Below the pieces are notes generated by a model. The model worked only from the letters and a program-made list of their open reading frames with translations. It ran no database searches and had not been told where the DNA came from. Made by a program: the position numbers and the translations under genes. Below, piece by piece: positions 54,197 through 63,818 of a stretch of 64,000 nt of DNA. Each line of letters begins with the position of its first letter. The stretch's first letter is position 1. Origin of the DNA: Paenibacillus sp. SYP-B3998. Its GTDB lineage: Bacteria > Bacillota > Bacilli > Paenibacillales > NBRC-103111. The stretch lies in the NCBI RefSeq assembly GCF_010820665.1, contig NZ_JAAIKC010000004.1, forward strand, positions 349,626 to 413,625, read 5' to 3'.

Positions 54197-55171
54197 ATGT
54201 CCAAAGCGGACCATATGCTCTCCATTTTATGGCTATTAAAGTCTCGAAAGCGAGTAACGGCTAAGGAATTAGCCGAAAAACTGGAGATAAATGTACGCAC
54301 CGTATATCGGTATATCGACGCTCTATGCGCGAGCGGCGCTCCCATTATTTCTGATTCTGGTCATCACGGCGGCTACAGCTTATTGGGTCAGTTTAATGAA
54401 GCGCCATTATTGTTTGATCTGGGTGAACAAAAGGCGCTTATTCATGCCGCTCAATTCGCTCAAGAGGCGGGATATCCTTACGGTGAGAAACTGAATCAAG
54501 CCATTGCCAAACTTAAAATGTATACGAATCAAGAGCAGCTTCATCAAATCAACCTGCACGAGCAAGGCTTGGATGTTATCCAGCCGCAGGCAGACGCATC
54601 CCAAGTATCGATGCTTCAAGAAGTTGAGGTAGCCGTAGCTCAAAGCTGTACGCTGTTTATCAATTATCAAAAAGGCTACGGTACTTCAACGCAAGAGCGT
54701 CAATTGAATCCCTACGGTCTCGTTTGCTGGAAAAGCAAATGGTATCTGGTGGGCTACTGCCATCTCCGAAGTGAAGTGCGCAGTTTTCGAATCGATCGAA
54801 TTCGAACATTGCTGACAACAGGGGAGCGATTCGAGCGGCCTGCGGAGTTCTCGGCACGGCAATTTTTGTTATCTACGCTTCTACCAAGCTCGGACAAGCT
54901 GGATCAGCTCCTTTCTGTAAAGATTGCAGGGAAAGAACAGGCCATAGATGATTTATGCGGTCACTGGTTTTTGGCGCATGGACTCGTAGAACGATCCCAA
55001 TTAGAGGCGCATTTTAAGCTAGAGGAGCAGGTGCTGTTTCATAGGCTTCCCTACTTTCTTCTTAATTATGGAGGAACCGTTAAGATTCTAGAACCAAAGG
55101 TCCTGCAGATGAGAATGGTCGAAGTAACAAGAGACTTGCATAAGTATTATGAAGCTCAACAAATTGACTGA
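54197..55171 (+). CDS. HTH-WYL transcriptional regulator (YafY type)
   Basis: A 324-residue regulator. The N-terminal winged helix reads MLSILWLLKSRKRVTAKELAEKLEINVRTVYRYIDAL, with GHHGGYSLL as wing. The WYL domain is at about 150-220: NPYGLVCWKSKWYLVGYC and RSFRIDRI. WYL domains bind nucleotides or other small ligands. The ATG at 54197 follows GAGGAAAGGA. The position after the oxidoreductase suggests a shared operon. Confidence 0.88.
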   Translation: MSKADHMLSILWLLKSRKRVTAKELAEKLEINVRTVYRYIDALCASGAPIISDSGHHGGYSLLGQFNEAPLLFDLGEQKALIHAAQFAQEAGYPYGEKLNQAIAKLKMYTNQEQLHQINLHEQGLDVIQPQADASQVSMLQEVEVAVAQSCTLFINYQKGYGTSTQERQLNPYGLVCWKSKWYLVGYCHLRSEVRSFRIDRIRTLLTTGERFERPAEFSARQFLLSTLLPSSDKLDQLLSVKIAGKEQAIDDLCGHWFLAHGLVERSQLEAHFKLEEQVLFHRLPYFLLNYGGTVKILEPKVLQMRMVEVTRDLHKYYEAQQID

Positions 55172-55250
55172 CCGTCTCTGTCAGTGAAGGTGGTTAAGAT
55201 GAGAGTATGACCAACTATCACTTAACCTTAATTCTTGAAGGAGACGAATC

Positions 55251-55637
55251 ATGAATTTGTTGCAAATACGTATCTTAGTAGCCGATTTTCAAAAAAGTGC
55301 AGCTTTTTATCAAGATATCCTCGAATTGAAAGCAGATTGGTACGAGGAAGCGCAAGAATACGCGTTATATCACACAGGGGCTGCTCGTATCGAGCTGTTA
55401 TCACGGAAGGCCATGGGAGAATCAATTGGAGAGGATTTGGTCCCAAGCGAACCTTATGTAACTAACTTTGTTCTAAACATAGAGGTTCCAGATATAGATG
55501 CGTTCTATGTTCGCGTTTGTGAGAAAGGCGGTACCTTTGTTAAAGAACCGTTCAACCTGCCCGCATGGGGAGTTCGGCTTGCTCATATTCGTGATGTGGA
55601 TGGCACCTTAATTGAGGTCTACGAATCAAAAAAATGA
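55251..55637 (+). CDS. VOC-family (glyoxalase-like) protein
   Basis: A 128-residue protein with two beta-alpha-beta-beta-beta units: IRILVADFQKSAAFYQDILELK and ALYHTGAARIELL, then FVLNIEVPDIDAFYVRVCEKG and LAHIRDVDGTLIEVYE. The closing Glu is a usual metal ligand. Could be a lyase, dioxygenase or resistance protein. ATG follows AAGGAGACG. The DinB gene begins 13 bases later. Confidence 0.88.
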   Translation: MNLLQIRILVADFQKSAAFYQDILELKADWYEEAQEYALYHTGAARIELLSRKAMGESIGEDLVPSEPYVTNFVLNIEVPDIDAFYVRVCEKGGTFVKEPFNLPAWGVRLAHIRDVDGTLIEVYESKK

Positions 55638-55650
55638 GGAGGTTTGAACT

Positions 55651-56160
55651 ATGGAGAGTCAGTTAATTAAAAATTATGAATACCATGTTTGGGCAAATAC
55701 GCGGGTGTTTCAGCACCTTAGTAAGCTCCCTCAAGGGGTACTGCTTCAAGAAATCTCCAATGTGTTTCCTACCATCTACGAAGGCTTGGTCCATATTTTT
55801 AGAGTAGATACAGTCTGGCTTGCAGCCATGAATAATTTCACCTATGAGCAAACCAAAACGCTCTTAGGTGAAATTAACGAGAAAACGACTGGGAAAAATC
55901 TAGAACAGTTGGAAGCAGAGTACTTAAATTTGGCTGAGCAGTATAGGAATTTCCTCAGCAGCGATGCAGATATGAAGATTGTGAAAGAATATCCACATCC
56001 AATGCATGGCGTACTGCGTGCTAGTACAGAAGAGCTTGTCCAGCACGTTGTTAATCACGGTACCTACCACCGTGGCAATCTCACATCGATGCTCCGCCAA
56101 TTAGGACATGCGGGTGAGCCTAGTGATTACGTGCTTTATTTATATGAAATAAACGGATAA
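55651..56160 (+). CDS. DinB-family protein
   Basis: A 169-residue four-helix-bundle protein. YEYHVWANTRVFQHL at the start, HIFRVDTVWLAAM in the middle and LVQHVVNHGTYHRGNLTSMLRQLG at the end give the three His of the DinB metal site. DinB-like proteins are often thiol-dependent transferases. ATG after GAGGAGG. Pairs with the VOC gene in an apparent two-gene unit. Confidence 0.88.
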   Translation: MESQLIKNYEYHVWANTRVFQHLSKLPQGVLLQEISNVFPTIYEGLVHIFRVDTVWLAAMNNFTYEQTKTLLGEINEKTTGKNLEQLEAEYLNLAEQYRNFLSSDADMKIVKEYPHPMHGVLRASTEELVQHVVNHGTYHRGNLTSMLRQLGHAGEPSDYVLYLYEING

Positions 56161-56248
56161 TGGTGCATGATCCCTTGGGCTCAGGTACAAAGCATATAAA
56201 AGCTAGATCATCCGGATGAACCCCCGTTCTGATATAAACTTTTTTACA

Positions 56249-56297
56249 AAAAAACGCCTCCATCGCCACACTAGCTTGTGGTTTTGGAGGCGTTTTT
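56249..56297. terminator. Bidirectional terminator DinB / gcvPB
   Basis: AAAAACGCCTCCA pairs with TGGAGGCGTTTTT, with inner CCACA/TGTGG. Confidence 0.85.
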
Positions 56298-56358
56298 GCA
56301 CATGATTTGGGAGTCGCTCATTCACTGATATCCCTTGGAGATCTACTAACTGCGTTAA

Positions 56359-57834
56359 TTAACCGCAAGAGCAGTTTAAGACTGGTTTACGGGCGGCAAG
56401 CGCCTCGTCCATACGACTGACAATGGTGGTGTAAGGAGCGTTTTTGACGAGTTCTGGGTTTTCTTCGGCTTCTTTGGCGATAGCAATCATTGTGTCGACG
56501 AATTCATCGAGTGTTTGTTTGCTTTCCGTCTCAGTGGGCTCAATCATGATACATTCCTCAACGTTGAGAGGAAAGTAGATGGTTGGCGGGTGATAGCCAA
56601 AATCGAGCAGTCTCTTGGCGATATCGAGCGTGCGGACGCCGAACTTCTTCTGACGGTTGCCAGACAACACAAATTCATGTTTGCAGAAGCGCGGATGCGG
56701 CACGTCGAAATGAGGTGTTAGTCTTGCAAGCATATAGTTGGCGTTCAGGACGGCAAATTCAGAAACTTTGCGCAAGCCTTCTGGACCTAGGGTGCGAATA
56801 TAGGTGTAGGCTCGGACGAGGATGCCGAAGTTTCCGTAAAAGGCCTTTACTCGACCAATTGATTGTGGGCAGTTGTAGTCAAAATAGAAGTTTCCGTCGT
56901 GGCGCTTAGCGACGAGCGGTGTTGGCAAGAAAGGAATTAATTTTTCTTTGACACCCACCGGGCCTGCACCGGGACCGCCGCCGCCATGAGGAGTACTCAT
57001 TGTTTTGTGCAAATTGAGATGGACGACGTCGAAGCCCATATCGCCCGGGCGTGTGATGCCCATGATCGCGTTGGCGTTGGCGCCATCGTAATAGAGCAAC
57101 CCGCCTGCGGCGTGGACGATCTCTGCAATTTCGACGATTTGTTCCTCGAACAAGCCAAGCGTGTTTGGATTAGTCAGCATGAGCGCTGCGGTATCGGGAC
57201 CGACTGCTTTGCGGAGCTCCTCCAGGTTAACAAGGCCGCGTTCGTTGGATTTGATGGTAATGGTTTCGAAGCCAGCTACGGTGGCGCTAGCAGGATTAGT
57301 TCCATGTGCAGAATCAGGGCAGATGACTTTGGTTCTATGGTCACCGCGACTTTCGTGGTAGGCCCGGATCATCATGAGTCCGGTCCATTCTCCATGTGCG
57401 CCAGCGGCAGGTTGAAGGGTTACACGATCCATGCCTGTGAGGGCTTCAAGGTCATTCTGGAGATTGAAGAGCAGCTCCATTGCGCCTTGAAGGGATTCTT
57501 CGGGCTGGTACGGATGGATCTTAGCGAAGCCTGGGAAGCGGGCGACGTCTTCATTTATTTTGGGATTATATTTCATTGTACAAGATCCTAGCGGATAGAA
57601 GCCGTTATCGACACCAAAATTACGGCGTGAGAGAGCCGTATAGTGACGAATAACATCTACTTCGTACACCTCGGGCAGCTCAGCGGCGTTTGTACGTTGG
57701 AATTTTGCGGGCAGAGCTTCGTTTAGATCGATGTCAGGAACATCGGATTGAGGTAGCGCATAGGCAACGCGACCAGGGTGGCTCATTTCAAAAATAAGGG
57801 CTTTGGCGTTTAGATTCACGTTGTTTTCGTTCAT
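56359..57834 (-). CDS. gcvPB: Glycine dehydrogenase (decarboxylating), subunit 2
   Basis: The PLP-carrying subunit of split glycine decarboxylase (P protein). The PLP lysine is in [25 protein letters not shown] at about 275, with [15 protein letters not shown] before it. 491 residues, usual length. It overlaps gcvPA by 4 bases (ATGA), third gene of gcvT-gcvPA-gcvPB. Works with gcvT, gcvH and lipoamide dehydrogenase to split glycine into CO2, ammonia and methylene-THF. Confidence 0.97.
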   Translation of the reverse strand: MNENNVNLNAKALIFEMSHPGRVAYALPQSDVPDIDLNEALPAKFQRTNAAELPEVYEVDVIRHYTALSRRNFGVDNGFYPLGSCTMKYNPKINEDVARFPGFAKIHPYQPEESLQGAMELLFNLQNDLEALTGMDRVTLQPAAGAHGEWTGLMMIRAYHESRGDHRTKVICPDSAHGTNPASATVAGFETITIKSNERGLVNLEELRKAVGPDTAALMLTNPNTLGLFEEQIVEIAEIVHAAGGLLYYDGANANAIMGITRPGDMGFDVVHLNLHKTMSTPHGGGGPGAGPVGVKEKLIPFLPTPLVAKRHDGNFYFDYNCPQSIGRVKAFYGNFGILVRAYTYIRTLGPEGLRKVSEFAVLNANYMLARLTPHFDVPHPRFCKHEFVLSGNRQKKFGVRTLDIAKRLLDFGYHPPTIYFPLNVEECIMIEPTETESKQTLDEFVDTMIAIAKEAEENPELVKNAPYTTIVSRMDEALAARKPVLNCSCG

Positions 57835-59186
57835 ACAAGCTCCTCCAATGCAGCGGCGAAGCTATCGATATCTTCGCGTGTTCTTTGTTCCGTAACAGCG
57901 ATTAGCATATGACCGTCTAGCTCTGGGTAGTCGCGGCCGAGATCGTAGCCGCCGATTATATTATGTTGCAGGAGCTTACTGTTCAGCTCCTGCACATTGG
58001 TACCGCTCGGCAGCTTGACGGCAAATTCATTAAAGAAGCTGCCTGTCAGCGGAAGCGATAGCTTGCCAGAAGCGGTGAGTCGCTTGGCCGCGTAGTGGGC
58101 TTTTTGGACGTTGAGCTTGCCAACGTCCTGAATGCCTTGCTTGCCCATTGTGGATAAGTATACGGATGCGCAGAGCGCAAGAAGCGCTTGGTTAGAGCAA
58201 ATGTTCGAGGTGGCTTTCTCACGTCGGATATGCTGTTCCCGCGCTTGGAGGGTAAGGACGAAACCGCGTTTGCCATCGCGGTCAACGGTTTGCCCGACGA
58301 TGCGTCCCGGCATACGTCGCATCCAGCTCTCGGCGACGGCGAAGTAGCCGCACGTAGGTCCACCCAGCGAAGCTGGGATGCCGAGCGGCTGGCAGTCGCC
58401 GACGACGATATCGGCGCCGATTGTGCCTGGCGCCTCAAGAAGACCCAGCGTGAGCGGGTTTGCGCTCACAACGAGCAGTGCGCCCGCGCCGTGCGCGTGC
58501 GGCTCCACAGCCGCGAGATCCTCCAAGCAGCCGAAGAAATTCGGCGATTGGACGATGACGGCGGCGGTGTCCCCGCTGAGCTTGGAAGTAAGGTCTACGA
58601 GATCCGTCACGCCCTCTGGCGTAAGGCCGATCTCGACCACTTCCAAGTTCAGTCCGCGTGCGGTAGTACCTAGAATTGCACGGGCTTCGGGATGCACCGC
58701 GCGTGAGACGAGCAGTTGTTTACGCTTCGTCGCGCCGCTTGCTAGGGCGCCTGCTTCAGCAAGCGCTGTGGCGCCGTCGTACATCGAAGCGTTCGCCACG
58801 GCCATACCCGTGAGCTCACAGATGTATGATTGAAATTCGAAAATCGCCTGCAGCTCGCCTTGGCTGATTTCTGGTTGATAAGGCGTGTACGCGGTGTAGA
58901 ACTCCGAGCGTGAAATAACATGGTTAATCACCACGGGTAGGTGGTGATCGTAGATGCCTGCGCCGAGGAAGCTGGCATACCGATCGAAGTCGGCATTGCG
59001 GCCCGCCAGACAGCGCATGTAGCGAAGTAAGCTTTGCTCATCCAGGGCTGGGGATACGTCCAGTTCACCCTGGAAGCGTACTTTCTGAGGGATATCTTGA
59101 AACATCTCATCAATGGACGAGATGCCGATCGCTTCTAGCATGTCCTTCTGATCCTGCTCGGTAATCGGTAAGTAGCGATGCTTCAT
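57831..59186 (-). CDS. gcvPA: Glycine dehydrogenase (decarboxylating), subunit 1
   Basis: A 451-residue partner of GcvPB. The start [21 protein letters not shown], the [34 protein letters not shown] block and [22 protein letters not shown] are typical. The region at about 58300-58800 is GC- and Ala-rich compared with its flanks. ATGA overlap with gcvPB and 29 bases after gcvT. Confidence 0.97.
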   Translation of the reverse strand: MKHRYLPITEQDQKDMLEAIGISSIDEMFQDIPQKVRFQGELDVSPALDEQSLLRYMRCLAGRNADFDRYASFLGAGIYDHHLPVVINHVISRSEFYTAYTPYQPEISQGELQAIFEFQSYICELTGMAVANASMYDGATALAEAGALASGATKRKQLLVSRAVHPEARAILGTTARGLNLEVVEIGLTPEGVTDLVDLTSKLSGDTAAVIVQSPNFFGCLEDLAAVEPHAHGAGALLVVSANPLTLGLLEAPGTIGADIVVGDCQPLGIPASLGGPTCGYFAVAESWMRRMPGRIVGQTVDRDGKRGFVLTLQAREQHIRREKATSNICSNQALLALCASVYLSTMGKQGIQDVGKLNVQKAHYAAKRLTASGKLSLPLTGSFFNEFAVKLPSGTNVQELNSKLLQHNIIGGYDLGRDYPELDGHMLIAVTEQRTREDIDSFAAALEELV

Positions 59187-59215
59187 GTCAGCGTAAACTC
59201 CTTTCGCGCTAGCGG

Positions 59216-60307
59216 CTATGGTTTTCTTTTATAAAAAGGGGTTGCGACGATGTTCGCTTTGACTTGTGTCCCTCTAATTTCAATATACAGCTCAGTGCCT
59301 AGCGCACTGTAGGCGGAATCTATTAAGGCTAAACCAACATTGGTTTTGTAAGTAGGGGACTGTGTACCTGTTGTAACCTCACCGATCTGCTTGCCGTCTA
59401 CGAAGACGGGGTAATGCGGACGCGGAATTCCGCGCTCAAGCATTTCGATGCCGACTAGCTTTCGCGGCGTGCCGTTTGCTTTTTGTCCAGCGATCACCTC
59501 ACGCCCTATGAAATCGCCTTTATCTAGCTTCACAAAGAAGGAGAGACCAGCTTCCATAGGTGTAATATCCTTGGAAAGCTCTTGTCCATAAAGGGGTAGA
59601 CGGGCTTCAAAGCGAAGCGTGTCGCGGGCACCCAATCCTGCTGGCAACAAGCCGTGCTCCTGACCGGCATTTAGCAGCGTTTTCCACAGTTTTATCGCGT
59701 CATGTTGGTTGATGTAGAGCTCGAATCCGTCTTCGCCGGTGTAACCTGTGCGTGAGACGAGGGCTTGAATGCCCGAAACATTAACGTCTTGCAGGAAACG
59801 GAATGTTTTCAAGGAATGAATGGGAGCATCGGTAACTTTTGCTAAAATTTGCTCTGCATGAGGGCCTTGTAAAGCCAGCATTGCGGTTTCGTCGGACACA
59901 TTGGTCAGGTCTACGGTACCCGTGAGATTTTGCTGCATCCACGTCATATCTTTGTCGATGTTGGATGCATTTATGACCAGCATGTAGCTGTCATCTGCAA
60001 GCTTGTAAACGAGCAGGTCGTCTACGACGCCGCCATTTGGATAACACATAAGACTGTATTGGCATTGACCAGCTTCCAGCTTGGATACATCATTGGTCGT
60101 CAAGTTCTGCAAGAAGAAGAGGGAGTCAACTCCGCTTACCCGGACCTCGCCCATATGGGACACATCAAAGAGACCGGCCTGCTGCCTAACTGCATCGTGC
60201 TCTTTTTGAATCCCAGCGAATTGAACGGGCAGCTCCCAACCTCCAAAATCAATAACGCGTGCTCCATGCTCCGCATAAACCGGAAAGAGCGGTGTTCGTT
60301 TTAGCAT
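59216..60307 (-). CDS. gcvT: Aminomethyltransferase (T protein)
   Basis: It transfers the methylene group from the lipoyl arm of GcvH to tetrahydrofolate. 363 residues. [46 protein letters not shown] and [13 protein letters not shown] are family marks. The ATG at 60307 is chosen because family homology begins there and GAGGAT precedes it; the open frame extends upstream only through the riboswitch. First gene of gcvT-PA-PB. Confidence 0.97.
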   Translation of the reverse strand: MLKRTPLFPVYAEHGARVIDFGGWELPVQFAGIQKEHDAVRQQAGLFDVSHMGEVRVSGVDSLFFLQNLTTNDVSKLEAGQCQYSLMCYPNGGVVDDLLVYKLADDSYMLVINASNIDKDMTWMQQNLTGTVDLTNVSDETAMLALQGPHAEQILAKVTDAPIHSLKTFRFLQDVNVSGIQALVSRTGYTGEDGFELYINQHDAIKLWKTLLNAGQEHGLLPAGLGARDTLRFEARLPLYGQELSKDITPMEAGLSFFVKLDKGDFIGREVIAGQKANGTPRKLVGIEMLERGIPRPHYPVFVDGKQIGEVTTGTQSPTYKTNVGLALIDSAYSALGTELYIEIRGTQVKANIVATPFYKRKP

Positions 60308-60365
60308 GCTCGTATCCTCGCCTTCGATCCACATTTTTAGTACTTCGGTTATTTTGCCCAAAATG

Positions 60366-60411
60366 CAAAAAAGAGCAAAAAGTATGCAACACAAATACCA
60401 TACTTTTTGCC
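60366..60411 (-). terminator. Terminator of the glycine riboswitch
   Basis: Minus strand GCAAAAAGTATG pairs with CATACTTTTTGC around a 12-base loop, then CTCTTTTTT. It is the likely expression platform before gcvT. Confidence 0.8.
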
Positions 60412-60610
60412 CTGTCCTTTGTACCTGAGAGTTACCTCGCTTCGACTGATCGTCTGACAAGTTTCCCCTTGGGTGTCCGGTTCCCACTATTCGCAGGCAG
60501 TCCGAAGCTCTCCAGAGATGCGTCCGATACAGGTCCTTTGTACCTGAGAGATTCACCACTATTGGGCTTACTCCTTCGGCGCCGCACCTTGCTCTGCGGT
60601 CTCTCCCTGC
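60405..60610 (-). promoter_or_regulatory. Tandem glycine riboswitch before gcvT
   Basis: Two glycine aptamers in tandem on the minus strand. The first starts at GGGAGAGACCGC and contains CTCTCAGGTACAAAGGAC; the second starts near CTCTGGAGAGC and ends again with CTCTCAGGTACAAAGGACAG. These repeated cores are diagnostic. With the terminator next to the second aptamer it should turn on gcvT-PA-PB when glycine is high. Confidence 0.95.
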
Positions 60611-60648
60611 ACCATCATTCGCTTATATTTAGTTATCTTCACATTATT

Positions 60649-60679
60649 ATTATGTGCCTAAATTGGTGTATATTGTCAA
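60649..60679 (-). promoter_or_regulatory. Candidate promoter of the gcvT operon
   Basis: Minus strand TTGACA (60679-60674), 19 bases, CATAAT (60654-60649), placed just upstream of the riboswitch. Spacing is slightly long. Confidence 0.5.
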
Positions 60680-60824
60680 CCTTAACTTTTTGGAATTAGC
60701 GTTCTGTATACAGGACTTTGCTTGTTTGTCTAATTTTTTTGATTTTCAAATGTCCGCCTTGACTTTGATGTTCCCATTGGATTAAGCTAAAAGCAAAATT
60801 TGCTGGTAAGCGAGGCGTTGAACG

Positions 60825-61208
60825 ATGAGTGAAGTACAAGCCAATTTGTTATATACCAAAGAGCATGAATGGGTGCAGAAGCTGTCTGAAACCGTTGTAC
60901 GTGTAGGGATTACGGATTTTGCCCAAGATCAGCTGGGGGATATTGTGTTTGTGGAGCTTCCGAAAATCGGAACAGCCGTTACTGCGGATGAAAGCATTGG
61001 CAGTGTCGAATCAGTTAAAACGGTCTCGGATATTTTCTCCCCGGTTTCGGGAAAAGTAACAGCTGTGAACAGTGCACTGGAAGGCTCTCCAGAGCTGGTC
61101 AATAGCGCACCCTTCGGTGAAGGCTGGATGGTGGAAGTCGAGGTTTCAGGCGCAGACGCACTGGAAGGTCTTCTTACTGCTGCAGAGTATGAGGCATACA
61201 TCGGGTAG
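60825..61208 (+). CDS. gcvH: Glycine cleavage system H protein
   Basis: The lipoyl carrier of the glycine cleavage system, also a lipoate relay point in Bacilli. 127 residues. [31 protein letters not shown], and the lipoylation hairpin [17 protein letters not shown] with Lys at about residue 64. It is divergent from gcvT and outside the glycine riboswitch. A weak promoter, TTGACT at 60759, precedes it. Contrast with the lysine-less homologue at 28146. Confidence 0.97.
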   Translation: MSEVQANLLYTKEHEWVQKLSETVVRVGITDFAQDQLGDIVFVELPKIGTAVTADESIGSVESVKTVSDIFSPVSGKVTAVNSALEGSPELVNSAPFGEGWMVEVEVSGADALEGLLTAAEYEAYIG

Positions 61209-61241
61209 CGACCATTAGGTCAATGAATTGGAGGTTTTCCC

Positions 61242-61835
61242 ATGCTATTCGGGCAAAAGCCCCAAGAACACAAGGATCGTGTTCCGCCTGGGCAAACGCT
61301 AACGCAAGGCTGGCCCGTGCTTCACTATGGATCTGTGCCTTATTATAACGATATGAGCAAATGGGATTTGCGAGTTTTTGGGCACGTTGAAGAGGAATTT
61401 ACGATCTCGTACAAAAATTTTATGGCGCTTCCGCGCAAGAAGTTCGCCAACGATATTCACTGTGTAACCACATGGTCTAAGTTGGACAATGTGTGGGAAG
61501 GCGTGGCTGTCATGGAAATCATGAATAAAGTAAAGATCAAACCTGAAGCCACGCACGTCATGCTGCATGCTGAGCATGGCTGGTCCACGAACCTGCCTTT
61601 GGAGGATTTCCTCCGTGAGACGTCTTTTTTTGGCATCAGGCACAACGGACAGCTGTTGACACCAGATCACGGGGCACCAGTGCGGATGGTTGTGCCGCAT
61701 TTGTACTTTTGGAAAAGTGCGAAATGGTTGCGCGGAATCGAGCTTATGACGAAGGATAAGCCAGGCTTCTGGGAGCGAAACGGGTATCACATGTACGGTG
61801 ATCCGTGGCTATCTCAAAGATACGATTTCGAATAA
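61242..61835 (+). CDS. Sulfite-oxidase-like molybdopterin oxidoreductase
   Basis: A 197-residue protein of the sulfite oxidase / MsrP catalytic fold. The molybdenum-ligand cysteine is in DIHCVTTWSKLDNVWEGV at about residue 71-88; PLEDFL, DHGAPVRMVVPHLYFWKSAKWLRGIEL follow. There is no signal peptide, so it should be cytoplasmic, unlike MsrP. 33 bases after gcvH with GGAGG before the ATG, so possibly co-transcribed. Substrate unknown. Confidence 0.88.
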   Translation: MLFGQKPQEHKDRVPPGQTLTQGWPVLHYGSVPYYNDMSKWDLRVFGHVEEEFTISYKNFMALPRKKFANDIHCVTTWSKLDNVWEGVAVMEIMNKVKIKPEATHVMLHAEHGWSTNLPLEDFLRETSFFGIRHNGQLLTPDHGAPVRMVVPHLYFWKSAKWLRGIELMTKDKPGFWERNGYHMYGDPWLSQRYDFE

Positions 61836-62250
61836 AAAGGCTAGGACTTAAAGTCCCAACCTGTGATGCAGGCCTTGGTGTATGTGCCAGGTCCACCTTT
61901 TGGTGCTGTAACCTCTTCAATTTGATACCATATAGCACGAAGAAATTATTGTAAGTAAATATTGTGTATGTTACAGTTGAAATAACAAAGAAGACGTGCG
62001 CTAACACGTCTCCCAGTCACAATAGCCGCTTTTAAGGGAGTCTTCCAAATGGAGGGCTCCTTTTCTTTGGATTTGGATCGTTTAGAGATTTATTTGGTAC
62101 TAATAGTTAGGGTTTCGGAGGATGTAGAACGATTGTAAAGAAGTAAAATTAGGATTGAAATTTGACGCAAATAACGATAAGGATGTCCATTCGGATGTCC
62201 TTATCGTTATTTGCGTTCTTCTCTGGGCACGACAGCCTCAGGCAAGCTCA
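61836..62250. other. Intergenic region with hairpins and a coding remnant
   Basis: No complete gene. A minus-strand frame (about 61848-61955) reads FLRAIWYQIEEVTAPKGGPG and continues TYTKACITGWDFKS to a stop, without a start codon; it looks like a gene remnant. Near 62034-62064 AAGGGAGTC/GGCTCCTT forms a weak terminator. The long inverted repeat at 62165-62216 closes the region. Confidence 0.3.
62165..62216. terminator. Long near-perfect inverted repeat
   Basis: A 19-base arm (62165-62183) is perfectly complementary to 62198-62216, with an inner TCC/GGA pairing. It lies between the sulfite-oxidase-like gene and convergent MmcQ-like gene. It may be a bidirectional terminator, although T-runs are poor. 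It shares its core with the hairpin at 33-61. Confidence 0.55.
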
Positions 62251-62610
62251 TTAGCTAGAAATTAGCGCTTGTCTTTCGGATTTCGTTAGTTTGGCAATAA
62301 CAAGTTGGTACGATTCTTGGAGCATGACTACAAGCACTTCATCGGGTACAGTTCCGTTTAATACGACGGTGTTCCAATGTTGTTTATTCATATGGTATCC
62401 AGGAAGTACGGTACCAGGGTAGGTTTGACGCTGCAGCCAAGCTTCATCGGGAGATGTTTTTAAATTAATACTTTCCACACCTTGCTGATTGCCGAATAAG
62501 GCGAACATTTTTTCCCGAACGAAGAGCACAGGTTGTTGGGGATCAAACGGGTAGCGTAAGCTGGTTCCTTTGTAACTTAGTCCTAACGCAATGATTTGCT
62601 CGTGATTCAT
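62251..62610 (-). CDS. MmcQ/YjbR-family protein
   Basis: A 119-residue protein of the CyaY-like MmcQ/YjbR fold. LSYKGTSLRYPFDPQQPVLFVREKMFALFG, INLKTSPDEAWLQRQ and GYHMNKQHWNTVVLNG are the family pattern. These are called DNA-binding-like, but function is not established. I prefer the ATG at 62610, 9 bases after AGGTGG; 62616 is also possible. Confidence 0.85.
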   Translation of the reverse strand: MNHEQIIALGLSYKGTSLRYPFDPQQPVLFVREKMFALFGNQQGVESINLKTSPDEAWLQRQTYPGTVLPGYHMNKQHWNTVVLNGTVPDEVLVVMLQESYQLVIAKLTKSERQALISS

Positions 62611-62616
62611 GATCAT

Positions 62617-62906
62617 CTGCCACCTTATTTATGATTCTAGAGATTGCTTGTTGGACCCACTGAATATTCGGGAACAATTCGGGCTGTTCCTTAACTTTAG
62701 CATGTACGCCTGCAAGACTTCAATATGCGTTCCATGTACTTTATTGGCCCGAGGCCATCTTCTTCAGACAATGTGTAGCAAGGAAAGTTCAGAAAGTCAC
62801 TCCCGAAGTTCAGTAATTAACTCCGATTGCCTGTGCCAAGAACAGTAAATTAACTAGGTGCATATCATGGCGTAGGAAAGATGAGATGACAAGAAGGAGT
62901 CACGCT
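62617..62906 (+). other. Intergenic region without recognised features
   Basis: No convincing coding frame, RNA or repeat was seen. A ribosome site AAGGAG for the next gene lies at its right end. Confidence 0.4.
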
Positions 62907-63404
62907 ATGATTACAAATGCGAATCAGCTGCTTGATGAACGTCAGCCTGCACCAGCTTACCACTTGGGCAAACAAGAAACTACAGACAATCTAGCACAAT
63001 TTAAAAACCAGTATATTCGCGTTCACGTAAAAGATATGGGATGGGTGATCGCTCAATTGCTCGGATCAGAACCAGGTGGCGTTGTAATGTTAAATGGTTA
63101 TTATCCAGGAAACCCAGCTCCCCAATTTATGCGTATTAATCGCGCAGAGCTAACGGGCTTATCCCCTCTAGGTTTTACTCCGCCGTCTGAAATCACCGAC
63201 CCTCTTCAGGCTCCCAATCTGACTATGAACCAACCTCAAGTTAATTCCTCGGTGATAGGCGGAGGTTGGACTGTTCCTGGCTATGGCGGCGGTTATCCAA
63301 ATCCAACGCCCGGTTATGGTGGGTACCCAAATGCTTCTCCAGGTTATCCTGCTTATAATCGGAGTGAATATGTGGTATGGGTTCCTTATCAGGTGTGGAT
63401 CTAA
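62907..63404 (+). CDS. Hypothetical protein with Gly/Pro/Tyr-rich tail
   Basis: A 165-residue protein. The first 100 residues look like a small beta domain (FKNQYIRVHVKDMGWVIAQLLG, GGVVMLNGYYPGN). The C-terminal part is rich in Gly, Pro, Tyr and Asn with PGYGG-like repeats and ends YVVWVPYQVWI. Such tails occur in spore-coat and surface proteins, so a coat protein is a guess. The ATG at 62907 follows AAGGAG; the earlier in-frame ATG lies before it. Confidence 0.7.
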   Translation: MITNANQLLDERQPAPAYHLGKQETTDNLAQFKNQYIRVHVKDMGWVIAQLLGSEPGGVVMLNGYYPGNPAPQFMRINRAELTGLSPLGFTPPSEITDPLQAPNLTMNQPQVNSSVIGGGWTVPGYGGGYPNPTPGYGGYPNASPGYPAYNRSEYVVWVPYQVWI

Positions 63405-63818
63405 ATACTTAAATAGCAAAGGCAAGTCATTCATATTCACGCGTCCTATCATTTGAATGCGGGCGGGAAAATACGATTGAAACAAAACAGGCAGCCCCGG
63501 ATGTTCGTTCTAGTTGGCTGCCTTCGTGTCTTTATTCAGTTATCTTTCTTCTTATGACAAGCGCCTAGATACCGTTCCACTTGCGCGCGAAACATTGCCG
63601 CGTATTTACAGCTGCGACTTGTGCGATCCTTCTTATACGATCTTGTGCGTCCAGCAGCAAATGATCCGGCCCGCGAAGCGAGCTCATCTCGCATCCAAGA
63701 TACAGAAGCCGGAACCTAAACCACAACTCCTTGAAATATAAGGCTCAGCACATTGTTTACATGTATTCAGCGTATTCTTGTGGGAACATTACAACAAAAA
63801 AGCAGTCCAAAACTGATA
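63405..63818. other. Intergenic region before the IS element
   Basis: A hairpin AGGCAGCC/GGCTGCCT (63489-63527) followed by TCGTGTCTTT may terminate the upstream gene. Frames of 45-75 codons on both strands at 63514-63741 have no ribosome site or family match; I do not call a gene. Confidence 0.4.

Noticed and set aside
61836..61960. Molybdenum-cofactor riboswitch near the sulfite-oxidase-like gene
   Set aside because: The stretch lies downstream of that gene, lacks the known core, and reads better as a minus-strand coding remnant.
63514..63741. A 75-codon frame with a basic, Pro-rich end
   Set aside because: It begins inside a terminator-like hairpin, has no ribosome site, and other frames of the same stretch look equally plausible.
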